Shown: piece after piece, positions 18,045 to 25,774 of the stretch
How the letters are laid out: every line of letters begins with the position of its first letter
How positions within the stretch are numbered: the stretch's first letter is position 1
Origin: Chitinophagaceae bacterium UBA1946
Lineage (GTDB): Bacteria > Bacteroidota > Bacteroidia > Chitinophagales > Chitinophagaceae
DNA: 64,000 nt
Direction: 5' to 3'
NCBI GenBank assembly: GCA_002336815.1
Contig: DDEU01000002.1
Span: 1-64,000 of the forward strand
The notes under the pieces: generated by a model
Seen by the model: the letters and a program-made list of their open reading frames with translations, nothing else
Database searches by the model: none
Told to the model about the DNA's origin: nothing
Made by a program: the position numbers and the translations under genes

Positions 18045-21000
18045 TTAGAACCCGAGATTCAATGTAATGATAAAAGATTTAAGGTTTGGAACGCCAAAAT
18101 AATCCACACCATTGTTTACACCGATAGCAGGAGCAGCATTACCCTGTGCATCACTTGTATTGGTTGCTTCAGGATCGAGGCCACTGTATTTAGTTACTGT
18201 AAACAGGTTTCGGGCTGCAACTGTTAAGGAAGCTGCTCTCAGGAATTTCGGTCTCCATTTATTATCCAGAGAATAAGAAAGGGAAACATCTCTTAAACGC
18301 AACATTGAACCACTTTCTGCAAACCAGCTTATTGGGCTCACATTATTGTAAAGGCTATTATAGTACTGAACATAAGCGCCGCTCTGGCCCCCGATTGTTA
18401 CAGCTTTATCATAGTCAGCAGACAACCTGTCCCTGTATAACCATTGGCGGGTAAGATTGTATATCTTATTGCCATAGCGCCAGTCTAACTGTATACCAAT
18501 ATTAAAATTGTTAAAGATGGTAAAGTTGTGTATAAAACTTGCATTGAATTTAGGATATGCCGAACCAATTATTTTTGTATCGTCCGCAGAAGTTACTACT
18601 ACACGCTTTGTAGCTGTATCAACCACCATTCCATTTACCAATTCATATTTGCCCCTGTCTGCTTCAGCTATATAAGGCGTTTTATCAGCTTTCAACTGAT
18701 CAAGGCTTGTTAAAGGAGCCTGTGCAGCCAATGTACCTAAACTCTGACCTTCCTGCAATGTGAATATACCTGCAACTACTGCAGCACTATTTGCAATTTT
18801 CTCAACTTTACCGGTGAATTGTGCGAAGCGAATTCCAAAATTCCATATAAAGTTTTGACTTTGATATACATCTGCATCAATTGAAACATCAAACCCTCTT
18901 AAAGATAACGTTGATAAATTATCCCATTTTTTTGCAGATCCAGTTGACAGAGGCTGGTCTGCCTCCTGGTAAAGGTCATTTGATTTTCTTTTCCAATAGC
19001 TCGCACTTAAGTTAATTCTGGAAAACCAACTTTTAGAAGATGTTTTAAAAGTTAAATCAGTACCAATTTCTGTTTCAGCACTTGTTTCAAGAATTAATTT
19101 AGGATTACTGCTTACAGAAGGCAGTGAAATTCCAGTTCCTCCGATACCAGTAGTAGTTACATCAAGAGTTGCCTGTCTCAGAAACCTTGTGGGCTGATTT
19201 CCCGCTTTTCCATAAGCAGCCCTTATTTTCCAGTCGGTAAGAATATTGCTTTTCAACAATTCTGAAGGGCGGAAATAAGCACTTCCCCTGTAAAAAGTTT
19301 GAGCATTTTTACCTTCACCAAATTCAGAAGAATAATCACTACGAACGCCTCCGGAAATGCCAAATAAATTACCGTAGTCAAATGTTTGGTTAACTAAAAC
19401 GCCGTAGGTCACGAATGCATCGCTGTAATCGCCACTTGTTTTGTTTGCTGCAAGGTTGATATTGGCTGGTGGAAAAGGAGGCAGGTCTGAGCCAGTAGAA
19501 AAATATTGTTTTTTCTCTGCTTTTCTCCAATCATAACTAACCTGAGTAGTTGAATTCAAAGGAATTTTCAGTCCAAAATCTTTGGCAAAATCAAACCTTA
19601 AGAAAGCAGAAGCCAAAGAGTTTTGATAAATATTTCTAGTATAAGTATTTGTTATTATGCCTGTTTGGTTGGTACCCCAATATAATTCAGGCTGGGCTAC
19701 ATTATTCTGATTTTTGTAATAGTTAAAATCATCATCGTTTGTTATTTCAATACCATATTTATAATCAAGCTCCAGGAAACGTGGGAATTTGTAGTTCAGG
19801 TTTGCATTTTGCAAAATCCTGTACGTTTTGGCAGTACGGGTACGCCATTCTCTTTCACTTAAAGGATTGAGTTGGTTTTCTGCAGATTTAGGTTTAACCA
19901 CGGTATTGCCCAAGGTATCTTTTGCGGTAAAATCAACGAATCTCCATGAGTTGGTAAGGTTGAACCGGCTTCCACCTGCTAAAAGGTCCTCGTTTGTGTA
20001 GATAAGCTGTGTATTAGAACGTAAAGTAAGCCCCTTCGCCAATGTTAAACCTAGATTACTTCCAAGGTTCAATCTTTTATAGCCATTGTACAACACATTT
20101 TCCTGGTTAAGGTATCCAAGTGAAAAAGCATAGTCAGAATTTTCACCACCACCTGAAATATTCAGGTTGGTATTAGATGTCATCGCCTTACGGTAAGCCT
20201 GGCTAAGGTGATCGTACAATGTTTCTTTGTAAGACTTATCATTTTTGATGTTCGCTGCATCATATCCACTCAAACCGGCATCAGCAAAAGAAGGATCTTC
20301 CCATGAATTATTCGCATCGGGTAAAAGCCGGGTGCCGGAACTATTGGTGATATAACCGTTGGCATCTGTAACGAAATGATGGTGATTGGCAAGTAATTCT
20401 TTACCTCTTAAAATTTGATCTGTACTTAACTGAGATTGAATGGTAATGGCAGGCCTTTTACCACGTTGTCCTTTCTTTGTAAAAATCTGAATAACCCCAT
20501 TAGCACCCTGAGCACCATAAAGCGTACCACCCGCAGCACCTTTTACAACTTCAACCTTTTCTACACTACTAAGATCAAGACCTGTTACCCCCCCCTGTAT
20601 TTCTACGCCATCCACCATGATCAACGGCCCCTTGGCTCCAAGAGTGTTAACACCTCTTAAAACAATTTGTGCTGCCGAACCTGGAACACCACTTGTAAAC
20701 TGAACATTTGCACCGGCAATCTTACCCTGCAAAGCCTGTTCAACACTTGCTACAGCGCTTTTTCCTGCGTCCTTAATGTTTAAAGACGACACATCAATAG
20801 CAACTTTCCTTTTAGATGTGGCAACACCCACACCGGTTACCACCACTTCAGAAAGTGATTTGGTATCTACCGCCAGGCTCACTTCGATATTGCCAGTTCC
20901 ACTGTATTTCAGGGTCTGGGTCTGGTGACCTACTTCAGATACTTCTATCACACTTCCTGCCAGGGCGGTTACTTCAAAAGTACCGTCGGCATTGGTGACA

Positions 21001-21152
21001 GCAATGTTTTTTTGTCCTTTTACTTTAACAGTGGCTCCGGCGACGGGAGCTCCACTAGTGGCATCAAGTACTTTTCCCTTTACCTGGGTTTGAGCCAACA
21101 AAGAGAGGGAGCTGCATATAAATGCAACACACAGTAATGCAATTTTTCTCAT
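18045..21152 (-). CDS. SusC/RagA-family TonB-linked outer-membrane transporter
   Basis: A 1035-residue TonB-dependent transporter, first gene of a susC-susD operon. It has a signal peptide (MRKIALLCVAFICSSLSLLAQ), a carboxypeptidase-like beta-sandwich (VKGKVLDATSGAPVAGATV), then the SusC-specific stretch SLSEVVVTGVGVATSKRKV, a plug with VEQALQGKIAGANVQ and VKGAAGGTLYGAQGANGVI, and a long barrel ending FIITLNLGF. Together with SusD it would bind a ligand at the surface and pump it into the periplasm. The upstream leader carries an inverted repeat (21189-21213). Phosphate transport genes run divergently from the same intergenic region. Confidence 0.93.
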   Translation of the reverse strand: MRKIALLCVAFICSSLSLLAQTQVKGKVLDATSGAPVAGATVKVKGQKNIAVTNADGTFEVTALAGSVIEVSEVGHQTQTLKYSGTGNIEVSLAVDTKSLSEVVVTGVGVATSKRKVAIDVSSLNIKDAGKSAVASVEQALQGKIAGANVQFTSGVPGSAAQIVLRGVNTLGAKGPLIMVDGVEIQGGVTGLDLSSVEKVEVVKGAAGGTLYGAQGANGVIQIFTKKGQRGKRPAITIQSQLSTDQILRGKELLANHHHFVTDANGYITNSSGTRLLPDANNSWEDPSFADAGLSGYDAANIKNDKSYKETLYDHLSQAYRKAMTSNTNLNISGGGENSDYAFSLGYLNQENVLYNGYKRLNLGSNLGLTLAKGLTLRSNTQLIYTNEDLLAGGSRFNLTNSWRFVDFTAKDTLGNTVVKPKSAENQLNPLSEREWRTRTAKTYRILQNANLNYKFPRFLELDYKYGIEITNDDDFNYYKNQNNVAQPELYWGTNQTGIITNTYTRNIYQNSLASAFLRFDFAKDFGLKIPLNSTTQVSYDWRKAEKKQYFSTGSDLPPFPPANINLAANKTSGDYSDAFVTYGVLVNQTFDYGNLFGISGGVRSDYSSEFGEGKNAQTFYRGSAYFRPSELLKSNILTDWKIRAAYGKAGNQPTRFLRQATLDVTTTGIGGTGISLPSVSSNPKLILETSAETEIGTDLTFKTSSKSWFSRINLSASYWKRKSNDLYQEADQPLSTGSAKKWDNLSTLSLRGFDVSIDADVYQSQNFIWNFGIRFAQFTGKVEKIANSAAVVAGIFTLQEGQSLGTLAAQAPLTSLDQLKADKTPYIAEADRGKYELVNGMVVDTATKRVVVTSADDTKIIGSAYPKFNASFIHNFTIFNNFNIGIQLDWRYGNKIYNLTRQWLYRDRLSADYDKAVTIGGQSGAYVQYYNSLYNNVSPISWFAESGSMLRLRDVSLSYSLDNKWRPKFLRAASLTVAARNLFTVTKYSGLDPEATNTSDAQGNAAPAIGVNNGVDYFGVPNLKSFIITLNLGF

Positions 21153-21188
21153 AATTGTAGTTTAGTTTTCAAAAAATGTTGAACGACT

Positions 21189-21213
21189 ATAGATCTTGCG
21201 ATCCGTGATCTAT
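21189..21213. repeat. Inverted repeat in the SusC leader
   Basis: ATAGATC (21189-21195) and GATCTAT (21207-21213) form perfect 7-bp arms around an 11-nt centre, 37 nt before the SusC start. It could be a regulator site or an mRNA hairpin; no T-run follows, so it is not a terminator. Confidence 0.45.
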
Positions 21214-21420
21214 GACAAAGAAATGTTAAAATGCGCTGCTTTACAAGAAAAAAAATAAAAATATGTTGTTACCGCTTAAAATATTGACAATTTTTAATGT
21301 AAATCCTTAATAATTAGATATCTTTTATTTATTTCTACGGTTAAATTTCTAAAAATCCTGATCGCTGTGTTAACTTATTATTAAGCTTTTTAATATCCCT
21401 GCTCCCGGTGTGAATACGGC

Positions 21421-21428
21421 TATTTTTG
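21421..21428 (+). promoter_or_regulatory. -7 element of the PhoU-like/PiT operon
   Basis: TATTTTTG is a perfect TAnnTTTG match 14 nt before the ATG at 21443. Further upstream, two TTAA-starting 11-mers lie head to tail (TTAACTTATTA, TTAAGCTTTTT, 21370-21391); they resemble the Pho-like units only weakly and stand at a different distance from the -7 element. Confidence 0.5.
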
Positions 21429-21442
21429 CAAAAATTTCAATT

Positions 21443-22090
21443 ATGGGTTTTAATTCAATTCTTAAAATATTTTTACCTAAAGACAGGGTATTCTTCCAGC
21501 TTTTTGAAAACGTTGCAGAGGAACTAGTAAAAATGGGAGAAAAACTGAAAGAGGTAGTGAACGAACCCGACTTTGATAAAAGAGCCCAGCTGATCCAGGA
21601 AATTGAGGACATGGAACATGTGAATGACGATTTTACCCATAATATTTTTACGGAATTGGGCAAAAACTTTATCACGCCTTTTGACAGGGAAGATATTCAC
21701 TACCTGGCCAGCGCACTGGATGATATTGCCGATTACATTTACGCATCTGCAAAAAAGATCAACTTTTACCGGGTAAACCCTAATGATACCGGTATGCAGA
21801 AAATGGCCGATCTTATCGCTAATGGCTGTGTGCAGGTACACAAGGCCGTTACCGAGCTACGCAATATGAAGAACATGCGCCAGATAACAGATGCACTGGT
21901 TGCCATTAACAGTGTAGAGAACCAGGCCGATGATATTTTTGATATGAGCATTGAACGCCTTTTTGCCACCGAACCCGATGCAAAAGAAGTGATCAAAAAA
22001 AGAGAGATCTACCAGGTAATGGAGATCGTGACCGACAAATGTGAAGATGCTGCCAACGTGATAGAATCAATCATTGTAAAATATGCTTAA
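21443..22090 (+). CDS. PhoU-like (DUF47) protein partnering the PiT transporter
   Basis: A 215-residue, all-helical, soluble protein of the PhoU-divergent DUF47 family, which commonly lies beside PiT phosphate transporters and is thought to regulate them. Acidic metal-binding-type helices are visible: EIEDMEHVNDDFTHNI, FDREDIHYLASALDDIADYI and VENQADDIFDMSIERL, with ExxxD/DxxD patterns like those that bind metal in PhoU. The ATG at 21443 is preferred over the in-frame GTG at 21410 because the -7 element lies between them. The PiT gene follows after 84 nt on the same strand. Whether it also signals to the PhoR-like kinase is unknown. Confidence 0.9.
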   Translation: MGFNSILKIFLPKDRVFFQLFENVAEELVKMGEKLKEVVNEPDFDKRAQLIQEIEDMEHVNDDFTHNIFTELGKNFITPFDREDIHYLASALDDIADYIYASAKKINFYRVNPNDTGMQKMADLIANGCVQVHKAVTELRNMKNMRQITDALVAINSVENQADDIFDMSIERLFATEPDAKEVIKKREIYQVMEIVTDKCEDAANVIESIIVKYA

Positions 22091-22092
22091 GT

Positions 22093-22162
22093 CCCCCATC
22101 CTCCAAAGGGGCGTTATTCCAATATTTGAAATCTATACTTATACCCTTTAGGGGGATAGGGG
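22093..22162. repeat. Imperfect palindromic intergenic element
   Basis: CCCCCATCCTCCAAAGGGG (22093-22111) and CCCTTTAGGGGGATAGGGG (22144-22162) are imperfect inverted arms around a 32-nt centre in the phoU-like/pit gap. Each arm also has C-run/G-run self-complementarity. It looks like a dispersed palindromic repeat of the kind found between genes in this phylum; copy number cannot be judged here. Confidence 0.5.
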
Positions 22163-22174
22163 TAAATTAATCTT

Positions 22175-23590
22175 ATGACACTGCTTATCGTTATCATTGT
22201 ACTGGCCCTCATTTTCGATTATATCAATGGATTTCATGATGCGGCAAATTCCATCGCCACGATTGTTTCCACCAAAGTACTCACCCCCTTCCAGGCTGTA
22301 ATATGGGCCGCCTTTTTCAATTTCGTTGCCTATTTTATTTTTAAAGATCATGCAGTTGCCAATACCATTGGTAAAACAGTACATGCAGATTATATTACCC
22401 TCCCGGTTATTCTTGCAGGATTGATCGCGGCCATTTTCTGGAATCTCCTCACCTGGTGGTATGGTATTCCTTCCTCTTCCTCACATACGCTTATTGGTGG
22501 TTTTGCCGGTGCCGCACTTACCCATGCTTTTTTAACGAAAGGGTTTCAGCCGGTAGGCGCCATCGTTGAAGTAAAAAAAATAACAGAGATCATTCTTTTC
22601 ATCTTCCTGGCCCCCATCATTGGTATGATCATTTCTATTTTTATAACCGTGATCACCATCATGAGGAACGTATGGGCAAGGGTTGGGATGATACTCTTAT
22701 CTACTATTTTTACCTGGTTCCTGTTCGCCCATTTTGAGCAAAATAAACTGCATGACAATTTGGGTAAATATTACAAAATAGAAAGCCTGAAAAAAAATGC
22801 AGATAAGAGTGAAGCAGATAAAGCGGCCTATGAAAAGGCAGCTGGTTTTGTAACGGCCGCTACTCCGTTGCTGGCTGATTATAAAAGGCTTGGAGCAGAT
22901 AAATTAGCCGAGAACATTAAAACCCAGGTAGATGCCACCGCAGACAGCACTGTGCTTGCCAAAAATCTTAAAAAAGCAGATAACTCCATCATCGTGTATG
23001 GTATTCTCAGCATGATATTCATCTTTATCTGTGCCTATATCTATTCGGAAAAAATAAGAACTCCTAATGCCTATCGCACGGCCAAGATGTTCAAACGCCT
23101 GCAGCTCCTTTCTTCCGGCGCATTCAGCATTGGTCATGGTGGAAATGATGCCCAAAAGGTAATGGGGATCATTGGCGCCGCATTTGTTGCTTATAACACA
23201 GCTAAATATCCTGATGTGGGTGCTGCATTAAAAGAACTTACCTGGGTGCCGCTTGCCTGCTACACTGCCATTGGCCTGGGTACCATGAGCGGCGGATGGA
23301 AGATCGTAAAAACTATGGGTACAAAGATCACAAAGGTTACCCCACTGGAAGGGGTTGCGGCCGAAACTTCCGGCGCTCTTACCCTGTTCATGACAGAACA
23401 AATGGGCATACCGGTAAGTACTACGCATACCATCACTGGTTCCATCATTGGTGTAGGTGCTACCAAAAGGCTGAGCGCTGTTCGCTGGGGAGTTACCGTA
23501 AATCTTTTATGGGCATGGGTGCTTACCATCCCTGTTAGCGCAATACTGGCTGGTATTGTTTATTACATTACTTCGTTTTTTGTAAAATAA
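22175..23590 (+). CDS. pit: PiT-family inorganic phosphate transporter
   Basis: A 471-residue inner-membrane symporter that would take up inorganic or metal-complexed phosphate using ion gradients. Both halves of the internal duplication carry the family signature: DYINGFHDAANSIATIVSTK near residue 15 and GHGGNDAQKVMGIIGAAF near residue 320; the partner motifs GIPSSSSHTLIGG and GIPVSTTHTITGS are also seen. A hydrophilic insert of ~75 residues rich in Lys, Ala and Asp (about 195-270) separates the halves. It is co-transcribed with the PhoU-like gene and followed by a clear terminator. Confidence 0.95.
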   Translation: MTLLIVIIVLALIFDYINGFHDAANSIATIVSTKVLTPFQAVIWAAFFNFVAYFIFKDHAVANTIGKTVHADYITLPVILAGLIAAIFWNLLTWWYGIPSSSSHTLIGGFAGAALTHAFLTKGFQPVGAIVEVKKITEIILFIFLAPIIGMIISIFITVITIMRNVWARVGMILLSTIFTWFLFAHFEQNKLHDNLGKYYKIESLKKNADKSEADKAAYEKAAGFVTAATPLLADYKRLGADKLAENIKTQVDATADSTVLAKNLKKADNSIIVYGILSMIFIFICAYIYSEKIRTPNAYRTAKMFKRLQLLSSGAFSIGHGGNDAQKVMGIIGAAFVAYNTAKYPDVGAALKELTWVPLACYTAIGLGTMSGGWKIVKTMGTKITKVTPLEGVAAETSGALTLFMTEQMGIPVSTTHTITGSIIGVGATKRLSAVRWGVTVNLLWAWVLTIPVSAILAGIVYYITSFFVK

Positions 23591-23614
23591 ACATTTCAAA
23601 TAACCGTTTTCAAA

Positions 23615-23645
23615 ATCACTCAACCGTTTGTTGGGTGATTTTTTA
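23615..23645 (+). terminator. Terminator after the PiT gene
   Basis: Stem ATCACTCAAC/GTTGGGTGAT (10 bp, one T-G pair) with a 5-nt loop is followed by a run of six T's (23639-23644), 24 nt after the pit stop. Confidence 0.85.
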
Positions 23646-23715
23646 TTTCAGGCTGCTGTACTTGCCGTAATTTGCAGTTGCACCGGCATTTTAAACCAGT
23701 CGCTAATAACACACG

Positions 23716-24753
23716 ATGAAAAAAATACTTGTAACCGGGGGATGTGGCTATATCGGGGTTCACACCATTGTTGACCTGATACAGCACGGCTTTGATGTAA
23801 TTTCTGTAGATAATAATTCCAGGAGTACCACTGACATCCTTGCCAATGCAGAAACCATCACCGGTAAAAAAATAAAAAACTATGTGACCGATCTTTGCGA
23901 CCTGGCCGCAACCCGTACTATTTTTAAAGAAAATGGAGATATTTCGGGTATCATTCATTTTGCTGCTTATAAAGCCGTTGGTGAATCGGTGGATCAACCG
24001 CTGCTGTATTATCATAACAATCTTGCTTCGCTGGTGAATATCTTACAATGTGCCGCCGAATTTAAGGTGCCTCATTTTGTATTTTCTTCCTCCTGCACCG
24101 TGTATGGTAACCCCGACAGTATTCCTGTTACAGAACAAACACCGCAAAAACCTGCGGAATCGCCCTATGGCGCCACCAAGCAAATGGGAGAAGTGATCGT
24201 AAGAGATGCAGTAAAAAGCAATGGGATGCAGGCTATACTGCTTCGGTATTTTAATCCGGTGGGTGCACATCCTTCTATCCTGCTGGGAGAAATTCCCCTG
24301 GGAAGACCGGCCAATTTAGTGCCGGCCATCACGCAGACCGCCATTGGTAAATTGCCCACTATGCAGGTGTTTGGCGATGATTATGATACACGGGACGGAA
24401 GCTGTGTGAGAGATTATATTCATGTAAGCGATATCGCTCATGCCCATACGTTAGCACTGAACTACCTGATCGATAAAAAAAATGAATCCGGCACAGAGGT
24501 GTTCAACCTCGGCACGGGCGACGGCTATACCGTACTTGAAGTGATCAGGGCTTTTGAGAAAGTGAGTGGTGTAAAATTGAATTACGCCATTGGTCCACGC
24601 CGTGGCGGTGATGTGATCGCCATCTATGCCAATAACTCAAAAGCCAAAAATGAGCTGGGCTGGATACCAAAATATAACCTCGATGATATGATGGATACCG
24701 CCTGGCAATGGGAGTTAAAATTGAAGGCGGCACAAAAAGATCCTGCTGCATAA
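23716..24753 (+). CDS. galE: UDP-glucose 4-epimerase
   Basis: A 345-residue short-chain dehydrogenase-type epimerase interconverting UDP-glucose and UDP-galactose. The NAD-binding motif is VTGGCGYIGVHT at residues ~6-17. The catalytic Ser and Tyr-Lys are in FSSSCTVYGNP and SPYGATKQ. The GalE-specific RYFNPVGAHPS and DYIHVSDIAHAH segments are present. Length is normal. The product would feed the surface-polysaccharide locus at 38-52 kb and complete galactose use with the kinase at 53.8 kb. The next gene starts 61 nt downstream on the same strand but is functionally unrelated. Confidence 0.95.
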   Translation: MKKILVTGGCGYIGVHTIVDLIQHGFDVISVDNNSRSTTDILANAETITGKKIKNYVTDLCDLAATRTIFKENGDISGIIHFAAYKAVGESVDQPLLYYHNNLASLVNILQCAAEFKVPHFVFSSSCTVYGNPDSIPVTEQTPQKPAESPYGATKQMGEVIVRDAVKSNGMQAILLRYFNPVGAHPSILLGEIPLGRPANLVPAITQTAIGKLPTMQVFGDDYDTRDGSCVRDYIHVSDIAHAHTLALNYLIDKKNESGTEVFNLGTGDGYTVLEVIRAFEKVSGVKLNYAIGPRRGGDVIAIYANNSKAKNELGWIPKYNLDDMMDTAWQWELKLKAAQKDPAA

Positions 24754-24814
24754 AAAGCGTTTCCCTGTCTGTTCATCATGCCTTATCTTGCGCTCTCAAA
24801 ACAACATTTATTTT

Positions 24815-25774
24815 ATGCTGAAAGCGATAGAAGTAACAGGCAATAAAGATACCCGTAGCGGTTTTGGTGATGGCATTGCGGAAGCAGCCAGGACCAACGA
24901 GAACATTGTGGCCCTTACCGCCGACCTGTTGGGTTCTATGAAGCTGAATACATTTGTTAAAGAATTTCCCAATCGTTTTATACAATGCGGCATCGCAGAG
25001 GCCAACATGATCGGTGTGGCAGCAGGGCTCACCATCGGGGGCAAAATTCCTTACACCACCACATTTGCCAACTTCAGCACCGGCCGTGTGTACGACCAGA
25101 TACGGCAATCGGTAGCTTACAGCAATAAGAATGTGAAGATCTGTGCTTCCCATGCAGGATTGACACTGGGTGAAGACGGCGCTACCCACCAGATATTAGA
25201 AGACATCGGGTTAATGAAAATGTTGCCGGGCATGACGGTGGTAGTACCTGCTGATTACAATCAAACCAAGGCTGCTACAAAAGCCATTGCTGATTATAAC
25301 GGTCCCGTGTACCTTCGTTTTGGTCGTCCTGTCTGGCCAATATTCACAAAGGAAACAGACTTTATACTGGGCAAAGCACAAAAACTTTCCGATGGAAAAG
25401 ATGTGAGCATTTTTGCCTGTGGTCACCTGGTTTGGAAAGCTGTAGAAGCCGGCCGGATCCTGGAAGAAAAAGGCATCAGCGTTGAAGTGATCAATATTCA
25501 TACAATAAAACCACTGGATACAGAAGCCGTGATCGCTTCCATCAGCAAAACTAAGTGTGCTGTTACCTGCGAAGAGCATAACATCATTGGAGGATTGGGC
25601 GACAGCATTGCACAGGTGGCTGCAAAATATCTTCCCATACCAATTGAATACATTGGCACCAATGATACATTTGGCGAAAGCGGTAAACCTTCGGAATTGC
25701 TTACCAAGTACGGACTTGATGCACCCAATATTGTGGCTGCGGCAGAAAAGGTGATGGCCCGGAAAAATGCCTGA
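24815..25774 (+). CDS. Transketolase, C-terminal subunit
   Basis: A 319-residue protein equal to the C-terminal half of transketolase: the pyrimidine-binding domain (residues ~10-180) and the C-terminal domain. The catalytic Glu that activates thiamine diphosphate is in QCGIAEANMIG; other family motifs are GEDGATHQ, PVYLRFGRP and VTCEEHNIIGGLGD. In many bacteria and archaea transketolase is split into two genes, usually adjacent with the N-terminal (thiamine pyrophosphate-binding) half first. Here the preceding gene is galE and no N-terminal half is found in the window. The ATG at 24815 is chosen over 24788, which adds nine unlikely residues. The stop directly abuts the convergent glycosidase gene's stop. 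Confidence 0.9.
   Translation: MLKAIEVTGNKDTRSGFGDGIAEAARTNENIVALTADLLGSMKLNTFVKEFPNRFIQCGIAEANMIGVAAGLTIGGKIPYTTTFANFSTGRVYDQIRQSVAYSNKNVKICASHAGLTLGEDGATHQILEDIGLMKMLPGMTVVVPADYNQTKAATKAIADYNGPVYLRFGRPVWPIFTKETDFILGKAQKLSDGKDVSIFACGHLVWKAVEAGRILEEKGISVEVINIHTIKPLDTEAVIASISKTKCAVTCEEHNIIGGLGDSIAQVAAKYLPIPIEYIGTNDTFGESGKPSELLTKYGLDAPNIVAAAEKVMARKNA

Noticed and set aside
16379..21152. SusC/SusD pair as a polysaccharide utilisation locus with the GH16 or six-hairpin glycosidase
   Set aside because: The hydrolases are 4.6 kb or more away, on other transcription units, with unrelated genes between.
21175..21302. Scattered AATGTTAA-like half-sites upstream of the SusC gene as a second Pho array
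   Set aside because: Spacings are not multiples of 11 bp and only one copy is a full match; AT-rich DNA gives such matches by chance.
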